Assembly (NCBI GenBank): GCA_003133425.1
Contig: PKXI01000452.1
Coordinates: 16,669 to 31,782 of the forward strand
Reading direction: 5' to 3'
Length of the DNA stretch: 15,114 nt
DNA from: Acidobacteriaceae bacterium
GTDB taxonomy: Bacteria; Acidobacteriota; Terriglobia; Terriglobales; Acidobacteriaceae
Positions within the stretch are counted from its first letter, which is position 1. Each line of letters begins with the position of its first letter. Under the pieces are notes generated by a model. The model was not told the origin of the DNA. It saw only the letters and a program-made list of their open reading frames with translations, and did no database searches. The position numbers were made by a program, and so were the translations under genes. Below are positions 1 to 6,908 of this stretch, in pieces.

Positions 1-812
1 GCCATGTGGCACTCGTCGCCCTCGCCGAAGTAGGGACGGACATCAGCAGGCCACTGGTTGGCTTCAGCCAGGACCAAACGGTTGGCGTAGTCGGCATCGA
101 TGGCTGCACGGATGGTCTTGATGACCGCATGGGTCTCGGGCAGGTTTTCGCAAGTGGTGCCATCGCGTTCGACCAGGTACGGGATGGCGTCCATGCGCAG
201 CGCGTCGACGCCCATGTCGAGCCAGAAGCGCATGGCCTTGAGAACCTCCTCGATCACCGCCGGGTTATCGAAGTTAAGGTCGGGCTGGTGTGAAAAGAAG
301 CGGTGCCAGTAGTAGGCCTTGGCCGTCTCGTCCCAGCTCCAGTTGGACTTTTCCGTGTCGGTAAAAATAATGCGCGCGTCCTGGAAAAGCTGGTTGGTCG
401 AGGACCAGACATACATCTCGCGAGCCGGCGAGCCGGCCGGCGCCAGGCGTGCGGCCTTGAACCATGGGTGCTGATCGCTGGTGTGATTGATGACCAGTTC
501 GATCATGACCTGCATGTTGCGTTGGTGTGCTGCGTCGAGAACCTGCCTGAAATCGTCCAGGGTTCCGTAGGACGGGTTGACGTCGACGTAGTTGGCGATG
601 TCATAGCCGTCGTCGCGCTGGGGTGAGGGAAAGAAAGGCAGAAGCCAGATGCAGGTGACGCCGAGGTCCCGAAGGTAATCGAGTCTCGAGAGCAGTCCAG
701 GGAAGTCCCCAATGCCGTCGCCGTTCGAGTCGGCGAAGGCCCGGACGTGGAGTTCGTAGATGATCGCGTCTTTGTACCAGAGGGGATCGGTTGCGCTTGC
801 CAGCTTTCTCAC
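1..812 (-). CDS. treS: Trehalose synthase / maltose alpha-D-glucosyltransferase, N-terminal part (truncated by window edge)
   Basis: This is a GH13 enzyme that interconverts maltose and trehalose in the cytoplasm. The 270 visible codons read [16 protein letters not shown], then [27 protein letters not shown], region [13 protein letters not shown] (residues 108-119), region [10 protein letters not shown] with the probable nucleophile Asp208, and region [12 protein letters not shown] with the probable acid/base Glu250. The [12 protein letters not shown] opening and the SPxRDDGYD loop are typical of TreS rather than of other GH13 enzymes. The start is GTG at 812: an in-frame TGA lies two codons upstream, no ATG is available before the conserved core, and GGAG sits about 10 nt upstream. 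The C-terminal half, and any fused maltokinase, lie beyond base 1. No other trehalose or glycogen gene is visible. Confidence 0.93.
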   Translation of the reverse strand, partial: MRKLASATDPLWYKDAIIYELHVRAFADSNGDGIGDFPGLLSRLDYLRDLGVTCIWLLPFFPSPQRDDGYDIANYVDVNPSYGTLDDFRQVLDAAHQRNMQVMIELVINHTSDQHPWFKAARLAPAGSPAREMYVWSSTNQLFQDARIIFTDTEKSNWSWDETAKAYYWHRFFSHQPDLNFDNPAVIEEVLKAMRFWLDMGVDALRMDAIPYLVERDGTTCENLPETHAVIKTIRAAIDADYANRLVLAEANQWPADVRPYFGEGDECHM

Positions 813-1308
813 TCTTCAGTTCTCCGAAGCGCTTGGATGCGCGTTTTCCTGGTGTTTGCTTGCGGTATAGCAGCGGCAATCGAACTCTTCGACAACGATA
901 CGGCACACCCAATCAATCCGCAAACGCGCTCACCTCTATGCGCGCCAAATGGTATGGAACCTGGTGACACTCTTCTAGGGACTTTTTCGCACGAGCGCGC
1001 GCCAACGGCATGCAAACTGCTCACTTGAGGTTTCCCGTCCAGGCTGACGAAAAGAGCGCTCCGAGGCGCCTCCCGAGTGTCTGAGCACTCTGCTTTCGCC
1101 GGATGAAGAGAAGTCAATGTATCTACCGAGATTGGCTCACGGAAGGGCAACAATCGCAGGTTTCCACGAGCTGTGGACTGGAAGATGTGGGCCCCTACTC
1201 TCTGGCTTCTGCTAGCGATGTCGAAAGCAAAGGTACAAACGAAGGTACGTTTGCAGAGGCCCAATGCTCTTTAAAGGACTTAAGGCTTCTTAAGATATCG
1301 CAGAGTGA
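813..1308. other. Intergenic region, no convincing gene
   Basis: About 500 bases upstream of treS hold several open frames on both strands. None has recognisable domains, a ribosome-binding site or coding-like composition. A 151-codon minus-strand frame ends in a TGA that overlaps the treS GTG, but its protein is low in recognisable motifs and rich in Arg and Ser. The treS promoter should lie here, but I see no clear -10/-35 pair. Two CTTAAG palindromes (1279-1284 and 1289-1294) lie near the right end. The string AAAGGACTTA(A)GG occurs at 1273-1285 and again at 1394-1405, bracketing the tRNA fragment. Confidence 0.5.
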
Positions 1309-1333
1309 TCTATAAGTCTATGATTCTTATAGA
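1309..1333. repeat. Perfect inverted repeat abutting the tRNA-Asp fragment
   Basis: TCTATAAG (1309-1316) and CTTATAGA (1326-1333) form a perfect 8-bp stem with a 9-nt loop. It lies 9 bases before the anticodon loop of the tRNA fragment, where the 5' half of a tRNA would normally be. An AT-rich dyad next to a tRNA 3' end fits an integrase core or arm site, but the stem alone proves no function. Confidence 0.45.
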
Positions 1334-1342
1334 ACTTGCAAT

Positions 1343-1387
1343 CTGTCACGGCAGAGGTCGCGGGTTCGAGCCCCGTCGTCCCCGCCA
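1343..1387 (+). tRNA. tRNA-Asp(GUC) 3' fragment; probable attachment-site remnant
   Basis: The sequence has the anticodon loop CTGTCAC (1343-1349, anticodon GTC), the 3' strand of the anticodon stem, a GGTC-type variable region, a complete T arm (stem 1360-1364 with 1372-1376, loop TTCGAGC 1365-1371), the 3' acceptor strand CGTCCCC (1377-1383), a G discriminator and encoded CCA (1385-1387). It matches bacterial tRNA-Asp closely from the anticodon loop to CCA. The 5' half is missing: the bases before it offer no GGGGACG acceptor strand, no D arm and no partner for the anticodon stem. Tyrosine integrases commonly use this part of a tRNA gene as attB and leave such a copy at the far end of the element. 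No integrase is present in the window. Confidence 0.75.
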
Positions 1388-1415
1388 GATTTCAAAGGAC
1401 TTAGGTCCGATCTGG
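1385..1415. other. Hairpin just after the tRNA fragment
   Basis: CCAGAT (1385-1390) pairs with ATCTGG (1410-1415), and inside it GGAC (1397-1400) pairs with GTCC (1405-1408) around a TTAG loop. It begins in the CCA end of the tRNA fragment. There is no following T tract, so it is a weak terminator candidate. It may instead belong to the attachment-site structure. Confidence 0.3.
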
Positions 1416-2337
1416 CATGTGACATTAAAGTACAAAATAGTACAACAATGGAAATCTGCGGGAATGGACCCTCTGGGTCGGTCGGAAACACTCCGGTCGG
1501 ATCATGGAACTAGGCTGCCTGCTGCTGTCTCACCTTACGGCGCACACCCTACATTGGGCGGAATGCGAATTGACGCTCCGAGCCGGCTTGGCGACCATAA
1601 TCACTCGTTTGAACCCTGATGATCGAGGGCCTACTCGGAAGTTCTTCGGAGCACAGGGTGCGCGCTTCTGAAATACCCTGGGCCACACCAGATGGTCCAC
1701 TTGGTTCAGGGACAGGTCAGACAGCCTTTTGCTGGCAGAAGTAGAATGATTGCTGAGATGACCTTCAACTCCGCTCATGCAGACGGCGCTCGATGCAAAA
1801 CGAGCGCCGTCTTTGCTCAAGATTGACTTGTGAAGAGTGGGTCCCTGTTGCCGGATCCAACAGCCTTTCGAGCTTTCTCAGTGCATAACGAGCGAGCAAG
1901 GATGCAACTGCATTAGGAGTTTTCGTGCCGCATTACTTCACCTGAAACTCAACCTCATACAGGTGCCAGCGGGCTACTTCTGTAGTTCGTTTTGGGCTCT
2001 TCCGAGGGTGATCGTAGAGAAGCCCAACATCCGGGGGCGTCGCCGCAAATAGCGCAACTCCAATGCCATTCGGCTTTGTGCCGAGAGGCCCGACAACACA
2101 AATGTGACGTAGCGAGACATTGCTGAAGCCAGATTTAATTCCCAGCTCAGCCGTTGAGTAAACTGCAAAAGCCGCTCAAACATTATGTCTTTCACTTTGG
2201 GGAATTGTTCCCGCGGGTGGGCTTCATTGTGACTATACTGAACCGTGCCGGAAAGCTTTGATTTACTTGCATTACGTACCCGGAACTGTGAGAATTCCAG
2301 ATGCCGAAATGAACCCGGAAAGGCAAGTAGGATAAAC
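1416..2337. other. Intergenic region upstream of the arabinofuranosidase
   Basis: More than 900 bases hold no gene I can support. Open frames of 71-165 codons on either strand lack domains and ribosome-binding sites. Apart from the strong hairpin at 1781-1812, the only regulatory hint is a TATACT hexamer at 2234-2239, about 100 bases before the downstream ATG. It has no matching -35 hexamer at normal spacing, so a sigma-70 promoter is only a weak guess. Confidence 0.5.
1781..1812. terminator. Strong 12-bp perfect hairpin, terminator-like
   Basis: AGACGGCGCTCG (1781-1792) pairs perfectly with CGAGCGCCGTCT (1801-1812) around the 8-nt loop ATGCAAAA. The stem is GC-rich and long enough for an intrinsic terminator, but only a short T run (CTTTG) follows on the plus strand. 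On the minus strand the following bases are not T-rich either. No gene visibly ends here, so it may be a relic of a lost gene, a structured RNA or an insulating element. Confidence 0.5.
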
Positions 2338-5300
2338 ATGAAAACGAGAATCAATTTTGCACTTATGCTCGCACTGGCGCTCACGCTGATTGGCGCCACG
2401 TTGACGATGACGGCACAGGCCGGGGCGGGACCCAATGTTCCTCTGCCAAGGCCGAAAGGCCCTTGTGACATCTACGCCGCCGCCGGCGACTCCTGCGTGG
2501 CCGCCCACAGCACCACGCGCGCGCTGTACGCCTCCTACAACGGCCCACTCTACCAGGTGCTGCGCCAGTCAGACGGCAAGACGCTGGACATCGGCGTCGT
2601 GCAGCCGGTCGCGTCGGATGCGGGCGGATACGCCAATGCGGCCGCGCAGGATGCTTTCTGCGCGAACACGTACTGCTGGATCACCACGATCTACGACCAA
2701 TCTCCCAAGCACAACGACCTGACCCAGGCGCCCCGCGGCGGATTCAGCGGGCCGGCCATGGGTGGGTTTAACAACCTGCCGATTGCCGACATGGCGCCGA
2801 TTACGATCATGGGCCACAAGGCCTACGGAGTCTTCATCGAGCCGGGCATGGGCCTGCGCCATAACGACGCGAAGGGCACCGCAGTCGACGATCAGGCTGA
2901 GGGGCAGTACTGGGTGATTAACGGCCTGCACTTCAACAATGGCTGCTGCTTCGACTATGGCAACGCCGAGATCGACAGCCGCGACGACGACAACGGCACC
3001 ATGGAAACCACCTACTACGGCAACGCCACGCCCTGGTATCATGGGATCCCTCCCGGCCCGTGGATCATGACCGACCAGGAGAACAATTTGGTCGGTTGCG
3101 TCAACGCGGATGGATCGAAACCCTGCACAACCTTGCCGACCATCACCTGGCGATTTGTGACCGCAATGGGGAAAGGCGAACCGCACCACTGGACCACCCT
3201 GGGCGGCGACGCGCAGCAGGGCGCACTGTCGGTGATGTTCGACGGACCGCGCATCAACTCCACCTATGACCCGATGCGCAAGCAGGGGGCCATCCTGCTG
3301 GGTAACGGCGGCGACAACAGCAACCAGTCGCAGGGCACATTTTATGAAGGCGCGATGACGGCCTCAGGCACCTTTCCGACAGACTCTACCGACCAACTGG
3401 TGCAGGCCAATGTGGTGGCAGCCAACTACGGCGTGGCGCGCCTGAGCCTGGCGCCGGCGTCGGCAAGCGCCACTCCGCCAGGACTGCAGACGTTCTCACC
3501 GGGCGGCTCGCAGGACACTGCCGTGACGTTCACCAATACTACGGGTGCGCCTGCGAAGGGTGTCGAGTTGAGCATTTCCGTGCCCGGCAAGCAATGGACG
3601 TCTGTCGTTTCGGGCACCACCAAGACGTCGAAGACTTTCGCTGACCCGGTTGCGCCAGGTGCGAGCGTGAGCGCGACCTTCAAGGTCACTTCGGGGCCGG
3701 TGGCTTTCAACGGCGATCTTGTCGCCAACGCCTCGTGGACCAATCCGACGAGCGGGAAGCAATCCGAGACAGCGGCGGAGAAGGTGCGGAACGTCAGTCC
3801 GATCAAGATAAACGAATTCCGCATCAGCTCCGGCCCTCCTGCCAACTCCACGGACTCGTTCATCGAGCTGTACAACGCAGGCAGCAGTAGTGTCGACATC
3901 TCCAACTGGGCGCTGACCGAGCACCCGACGCAACAGGCAATTTTCTCGGCAGTGAAAATCCCGGCGGGGACGAAGCTCGCGGCTGGCGGCTTCTACCTGT
4001 TCGGTCTCTCCAACTCCGGGCTGGCAGTGCCTGCGCGCGCGGGCGATACCACCATCAACGTCAGGAGCGCGACCGGCATGGCTGCTGGCGATACGATCAG
4101 CATCGACACCGGCTCAAGCGTGGAGACGCGCAAGATCGTAAGCGTCGGGACGGCGGCCAGCAACAATACTACGGTGTGGCAACCTGTCCCTGATGGTCCG
4201 GTAATCACCATCCCCGTCGGCTCGGCCAACGTGCCCGTCACGAACGCATCCGGCATCGTGGTCGGCGAGAAGATCGCCATCGGCTATGGCGCCACCTATC
4301 CCACCGTTGCAAAGGCCCAGGAGCAGTATGAGGTGGCCACGGTGACCGCGGTCGGCAAGAGGGGCACGCAAGCCTTTCTGGGGGCGGACGCGGCAGCAGG
4401 CGCGTCCAACATCAAGGTGACTTCGGTCGCCGACATCTCGGTCGGTGACAAGATCAGGTTGGATATTGACAGCGTCGGCCACGGGATCGAGACTGTCACG
4501 GTCACGCATGTCGGCACGCAGTCCAGCCGCACGAACCTCGCGGCTGATGCGAGCGCCGGCGCGACCAATATCAAAGTCCGCAGCGTGACTGGTTTCGCAG
4601 TGGGCGACAAACTGACAGTTGGCACTCCCGCGAACCGGGAAACGGTCACTATCACCACTGTCGGCACCGGGGGTCCAACCGGCACCGGCATGGACTTTAC
4701 ACCGGCCCTCTCCAAGGCACATGGCAACTCAGAGGGTGTGGTCGTTCCGGGCACGGGCCTTGATCTGGCCGCCCCATTACAATTCAACCATGCTGCCAAC
4801 CTTCCCTTCGCCGATCGAGGAACGGGGATCAGCTTCGAGCCGGCGACGGCTTTTGCGCACTCGAGCAACGAGCCCGTCCAGGCGCTGGGCACCGGCATTA
4901 CGCTCGACAGCCCACTCGCCAACGGCCACGCGATCAACGCGGTTGTGCGTGACGCCACGGTCACGACAGCGGGCTACCAGGGGATGCCCGTACCCAACCA
5001 GTGGTTTGGGGGACCTGCCTTCTCCACCAACGCCCTCACCTTTGGGGACCGCACCATCTCCATTAACGCCGGTAACATGGTGCTGCGGGACGCTGCTGGA
5101 CTGGTTGTCGACAGCCTCAACTACGGCGGCCTCGTCGACCCATGGGCCGGCGAGGGTTACCAGGCCACTTCCGGATTGGAGCAGAGCGGGTGCCGCGTGA
5201 CTGCGCCCGGCCTGGTGAGTGGCTTTGGGCCGTTCGCTTCGGCTGCCCCCGCGTCCAATATGAGCGCGGGCCGCTTTCCTGACGGCATCGATACGGACAG

Positions 5301-5805
5301 CAACTGCACCGATTTCCTGACGCAACCCGCCACCACCCTGGCAAACGGTTCGGCCGCCGGCGCAACCAATATCAAAGTCCCAAACGTGACAGACTTTGCC
5401 GCCGGCCAGACGATCACGATTGATACTGGCGCGAGCCGCGAGTCCGCCGTCATCGCAACGGTTGGCACGTCGGGTGCCACCACGGCGACCGCCGCAACCA
5501 ACGTGGGCGCGACCGCGATTCGTGTCTTAAGCGTGACAGGCTTTAGCGCTGGCCAGACGATCACCATTGACAGTGGTGCAAACCATGAGACGGCGGTTGT
5601 CGACTCCGTCGCATTCAGCAGAGGCGGCGCCACAATCACCGTCGCTGCGCCGCTCACTCTTGCGCACGCGGCCGATGCACAGGTCTCCGGTAGCGGCATT
5701 ACGCTCACCGTCGCACTGACCCAGGCGCATGCCAGCGGTGCGCCAGTCGAAAGCGGCGCTCCCACGCCCGGTGCGCCCAACCGCTATTACAGGAGGCCTC
5801 ATTGA
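2338..5805 (+). CDS. Secreted GH54 alpha-L-arabinofuranosidase with NEW3-like and repeat-interrupted lamin-tail domains
   Basis: This predicted exo-enzyme releases arabinofuranosyl side chains from plant arabinoxylan or arabinan outside the cytoplasm. The start is ATG 2338, with AGGA 5 nt upstream and a clear Sec signal peptide (cleavage near AQA28). A frame extension back to a GTG at 2245 would bury the signal. Residues about 39-366 match the GH54 catalytic domain: CDIYAAAGDSCVAAHSTTRALY near the start, GPWIMTDQENN with Glu248, and GNGGDNSNQSQGTFYEG with Asp326. From memory of Aspergillus AbfB (Glu221, Asp297; spacing 76), Glu248 and Asp326 (spacing 78) are nucleophile and acid/base. Residues 377-485 resemble an NPCBM-associated NEW3 domain. 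A lamin-tail domain starts near 488 (INEFRISSG) and ends near 1147 (TPTPGAPNRYY), split by two repeat arrays. The usual CBM42 is absent. It stands alone with no co-directional neighbour. Confidence 0.9.
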   Translation: MKTRINFALMLALALTLIGATLTMTAQAGAGPNVPLPRPKGPCDIYAAAGDSCVAAHSTTRALYASYNGPLYQVLRQSDGKTLDIGVVQPVASDAGGYANAAAQDAFCANTYCWITTIYDQSPKHNDLTQAPRGGFSGPAMGGFNNLPIADMAPITIMGHKAYGVFIEPGMGLRHNDAKGTAVDDQAEGQYWVINGLHFNNGCCFDYGNAEIDSRDDDNGTMETTYYGNATPWYHGIPPGPWIMTDQENNLVGCVNADGSKPCTTLPTITWRFVTAMGKGEPHHWTTLGGDAQQGALSVMFDGPRINSTYDPMRKQGAILLGNGGDNSNQSQGTFYEGAMTASGTFPTDSTDQLVQANVVAANYGVARLSLAPASASATPPGLQTFSPGGSQDTAVTFTNTTGAPAKGVELSISVPGKQWTSVVSGTTKTSKTFADPVAPGASVSATFKVTSGPVAFNGDLVANASWTNPTSGKQSETAAEKVRNVSPIKINEFRISSGPPANSTDSFIELYNAGSSSVDISNWALTEHPTQQAIFSAVKIPAGTKLAAGGFYLFGLSNSGLAVPARAGDTTINVRSATGMAAGDTISIDTGSSVETRKIVSVGTAASNNTTVWQPVPDGPVITIPVGSANVPVTNASGIVVGEKIAIGYGATYPTVAKAQEQYEVATVTAVGKRGTQAFLGADAAAGASNIKVTSVADISVGDKIRLDIDSVGHGIETVTVTHVGTQSSRTNLAADASAGATNIKVRSVTGFAVGDKLTVGTPANRETVTITTVGTGGPTGTGMDFTPALSKAHGNSEGVVVPGTGLDLAAPLQFNHAANLPFADRGTGISFEPATAFAHSSNEPVQALGTGITLDSPLANGHAINAVVRDATVTTAGYQGMPVPNQWFGGPAFSTNALTFGDRTISINAGNMVLRDAAGLVVDSLNYGGLVDPWAGEGYQATSGLEQSGCRVTAPGLVSGFGPFASAAPASNMSAGRFPDGIDTDSNCTDFLTQPATTLANGSAAGATNIKVPNVTDFAAGQTITIDTGASRESAVIATVGTSGATTATAATNVGATAIRVLSVTGFSAGQTITIDSGANHETAVVDSVAFSRGGATITVAAPLTLAHAADAQVSGSGITLTVALTQAHASGAPVESGAPTPGAPNRYYRRPH
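4033..4959 (+). repeat. Coding repeat array 1 inside the lamin-tail domain (residues 566-874)
   Basis: Four tandem units of roughly 40 residues follow the pattern GAtNIkVrsVtgfavGDkitIdtG..rEtvtvttVGT. Successive cores are DTTINVRSATGMAAGDTISI, NVPVTNASGIVVGEKIAI, ASNIKVTSVADISVGDKIRL and ATNIKVRSVTGFAVGDKLTV. They are followed by about four shorter units of the type GTGItL..pLa.aHa.n..V. The array starts where the lamin-tail sequence breaks off after LFGLSNSGL and ends where it resumes at TTAGYQGMPVPNQWF. The units look beta-rich and hydrophilic, as in surface-exposed spacer or adhesion modules. Confidence 0.75.
5332..5760 (+). repeat. Coding repeat array 2 inside the lamin-tail domain (residues 999-1141)
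   Basis: Two more long units (cores ATNIKVPNVTDFAAGQTITI and ATAIRVLSVTGFSAGQTITI) and two short GSGITL..aLtqAHA type units lie between the lamin-tail strings DSNCTDFLTQP and PTPGAPNRYY. Array 1 and array 2 share DNA-level similarity: bases 4555-4589 and 5356-5390 align with few differences. Within array 2, GGCCAGACGATCAC recurs near 5404 and 5552. This points to duplication of repeat units rather than convergence. Confidence 0.75.
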
Positions 5806-5966
5806 GGGTGCATGTCGAACTGAATTGGACAGCATTAATTTGATAAGAGGATGGGGCGCCGGGCGCCACATGCCCCGCACAATTTGAAAGATTGCAATCG
5901 GCGGCATACCGGTCACCCGGCATGCCCCCGAATCATTTCGAGGCGCCGCCGGGTGTCGGGTGCCCG

Positions 5967-5986
5967 AGGTCTCAATTCTGAGACCT
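5967..5986. terminator. Perfect 8-bp hairpin
   Basis: AGGTCTCA (5967-5974) pairs with TGAGACCT (5979-5986) around an ATTC loop. It lies about 160 bases after the arabinofuranosidase stop and has no T tract. It could help end that transcript or be part of the repeat cluster. Confidence 0.35.
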
Positions 5987-6037
5987 GGAAAATCACGAAT
6001 CTCAACCACCCTCGAACTGGAGCTTACGGGCTGGTAG

Positions 6038-6110
6038 GTCGGGGTTTCAACCCCGACACAAACCGATTCAGGAAATCTTCGAGAGATCGTGAACGCGGCG
6101 CAAGCCGCGT
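6038..6110. repeat. Pair of perfect palindromes, REP-like
   Basis: GTCGGGGTT (6038-6046) and AACCCCGAC (6049-6057) form one perfect stem with a very tight loop. Some 35 bases on, ACGCGGC (6093-6099) and GCCGCGT (6104-6110) form a second stem closed by GCAA, a GNRA tetraloop. Two such stems in an extragenic spacer resemble REP/BIME-type dispersed elements. Only one copy of the pair is visible, so the repeat status cannot be shown from this window. Confidence 0.45.
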
Positions 6111-6188
6111 CTATGCCCGACAACTTGAATAGGTCGTAGTGGACCGATGGAGAGAGTGGGTCATGGAGAGCCGGCAGGAGCGTGATTC

Positions 6189-6365
6189 ATGAAGCGCCCT
6201 TTCCTGGCTGGCGGTGAGCATGTGAGCGGAGGCAGGGAGCTTCTGGCGCGGGCGCGCGAGGTGTTGTGTTTCCGGCAGGACGGAGACACCTATTCCTTGA
6301 GTGTGATTCCTCCGGCAGATGCCGATTCAAGGGTGCCTGAAATCTCATCCACCGGCTCGGTGTAA
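6189..6365 (+). CDS. Short orphan ORF, 58 codons, possibly a gene 5' remnant
   Basis: ATG 6189 is preceded by AGGAG at 8-nt spacing and opens MKRPFLAGGEHVSGGRELLA, then RAREVLCFRQDGDTYSLSV, ending at TAA 6365. I do not recognise it. The first 35 or so residues look protein-like, while the end overlaps the minus-strand gene fragment in antisense. That suggests a 5' gene piece joined to unrelated DNA near 6290. A short ORF (METSRQ-like, ending TGA) overlaps its ATG as ATGA. Whether it is expressed is unknown. Confidence 0.3.
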   Translation: MKRPFLAGGEHVSGGRELLARAREVLCFRQDGDTYSLSVIPPADADSRVPEISSTGSV

Positions 6366-6783
6366 TACCGGTCGGTCATGCGGATGACAAACTCACGCGT
6401 CTTCTTCACCCGTGCCAGGATCTTCTCGTACTTGATCTCGAGTTCGGTGTTGCCCTGTGCCTGTCTGCAGATCTTCTGCCGGTAGGTGTTGTACTCACGT
6501 GAGTAGGGAGCCACATCGGCCAGGATGGCCAGCTTGTGGATGTCTGGATAATCTTCTGGGTTGACGTCTTTCAGTTCTGGATGAAATGCTGCATAGCCCT
6601 CACCAGGCAGACGGGCATACCGGCGATCCGCTGGTCCTAGATAACGCCGCCATCTAACGAGACCGCGAGCATGGCCAGAGCCTTCGCCAGATCGCGAAAG
6701 GCCATCGGATCTCCACGGCCACGGTGCAACGTGTGCTCCGAATGCCGCCGGCACAAGCGCAAGTTATGGAAGCGCTCGATAAA
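6290..6783 (-). pseudogene. Frameshifted fragment of an unrecognised gene
   Basis: Two minus-strand frames join into one plausible protein. The upstream frame (6783-6640) reads ERFHNLRLCRRHSEHTLHRG, then DPMAFRDLAKALAMLAVSL, and stops at TAG 6639-6637. The downstream frame carries on as YLGPADRRYARLPGEGYAAF, HPELKDVNPEDYPDIHKLAI, then a Lys/Glu-rich helical stretch (NTELEIKYEKILARVKKTRE) and ends at TAG 6292-6290. One missing T in the GTTATC string near 6645 would restore DGGVYLGPADRR. An in-frame TGA at 6786-6784 closes the upstream frame with no good start, so the N-terminus is also lost. I do not recognise the family. It sits in a junction zone between two unrelated transcription units. 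Confidence 0.55.
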
Positions 6784-6857
6784 TCAGCCTGGACCAGCCT
6801 CCTTTACTCTGTGACAAAAGGGGTCTGAAAACTCACCCAATAAATCCAATCAAATCA

Positions 6858-6883
6858 ACGGCCGGATCTACCGATTCGGCCGT
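6858..6883 (-). terminator. Probable terminator of the minus-strand operon
   Basis: ACGGCCG (6858-6864) pairs perfectly with CGGCCGT (6877-6883) around a 12-nt loop. In the minus direction it lies 26 bases past the permease stop and is followed by TTGATTTGATTGG, which is moderately T-rich. Its position at the end of a five-gene co-directional run supports a terminator role. Confidence 0.5.
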
Positions 6884-6908
6884 GTCAAAAGGTATGGGTT
6901 ATCGCACA

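Larger units (their letters stand above)
5806..6188. other. Non-coding, palindrome-rich intergenic region
   Basis: There is no convincing gene downstream of the arabinofuranosidase. Perfect palindromes recur: GGCGCC at 5855-5860 and 5862-5867, an 8-bp stem at 5967-5986, a 9-bp stem at 6038-6057 and a 7-bp stem with GCAA tetraloop at 6093-6110. Frames of 70-200 codons cross the region on both strands, but their translations are low in recognisable features. Confidence 0.5.

Noticed and set aside
809..1264. 151-codon minus-strand frame whose TGA overlaps the treS start as in a coupled operon
   Set aside because: The translation has no domain, no hydrophobic core pattern and no ribosome-binding site, and it is rich in Arg, Ser and Cys as chance frames are.
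1530..1820. 96-codon minus-strand frame in the spacer
   Set aside because: It starts inside the strong hairpin side, has no recognisable features and no ribosome-binding site.
2569..3189. 206-codon minus-strand frame opposite the GH54 catalytic domain
   Set aside because: Shadow frame; the plus strand encodes the complete catalytic motifs.
5527..6123. 198-codon minus-strand frame across the arabinofuranosidase 3' end
   Set aside because: It is largely antisense to a clear gene and continues through palindromes. The open frame is explained by high GC content.
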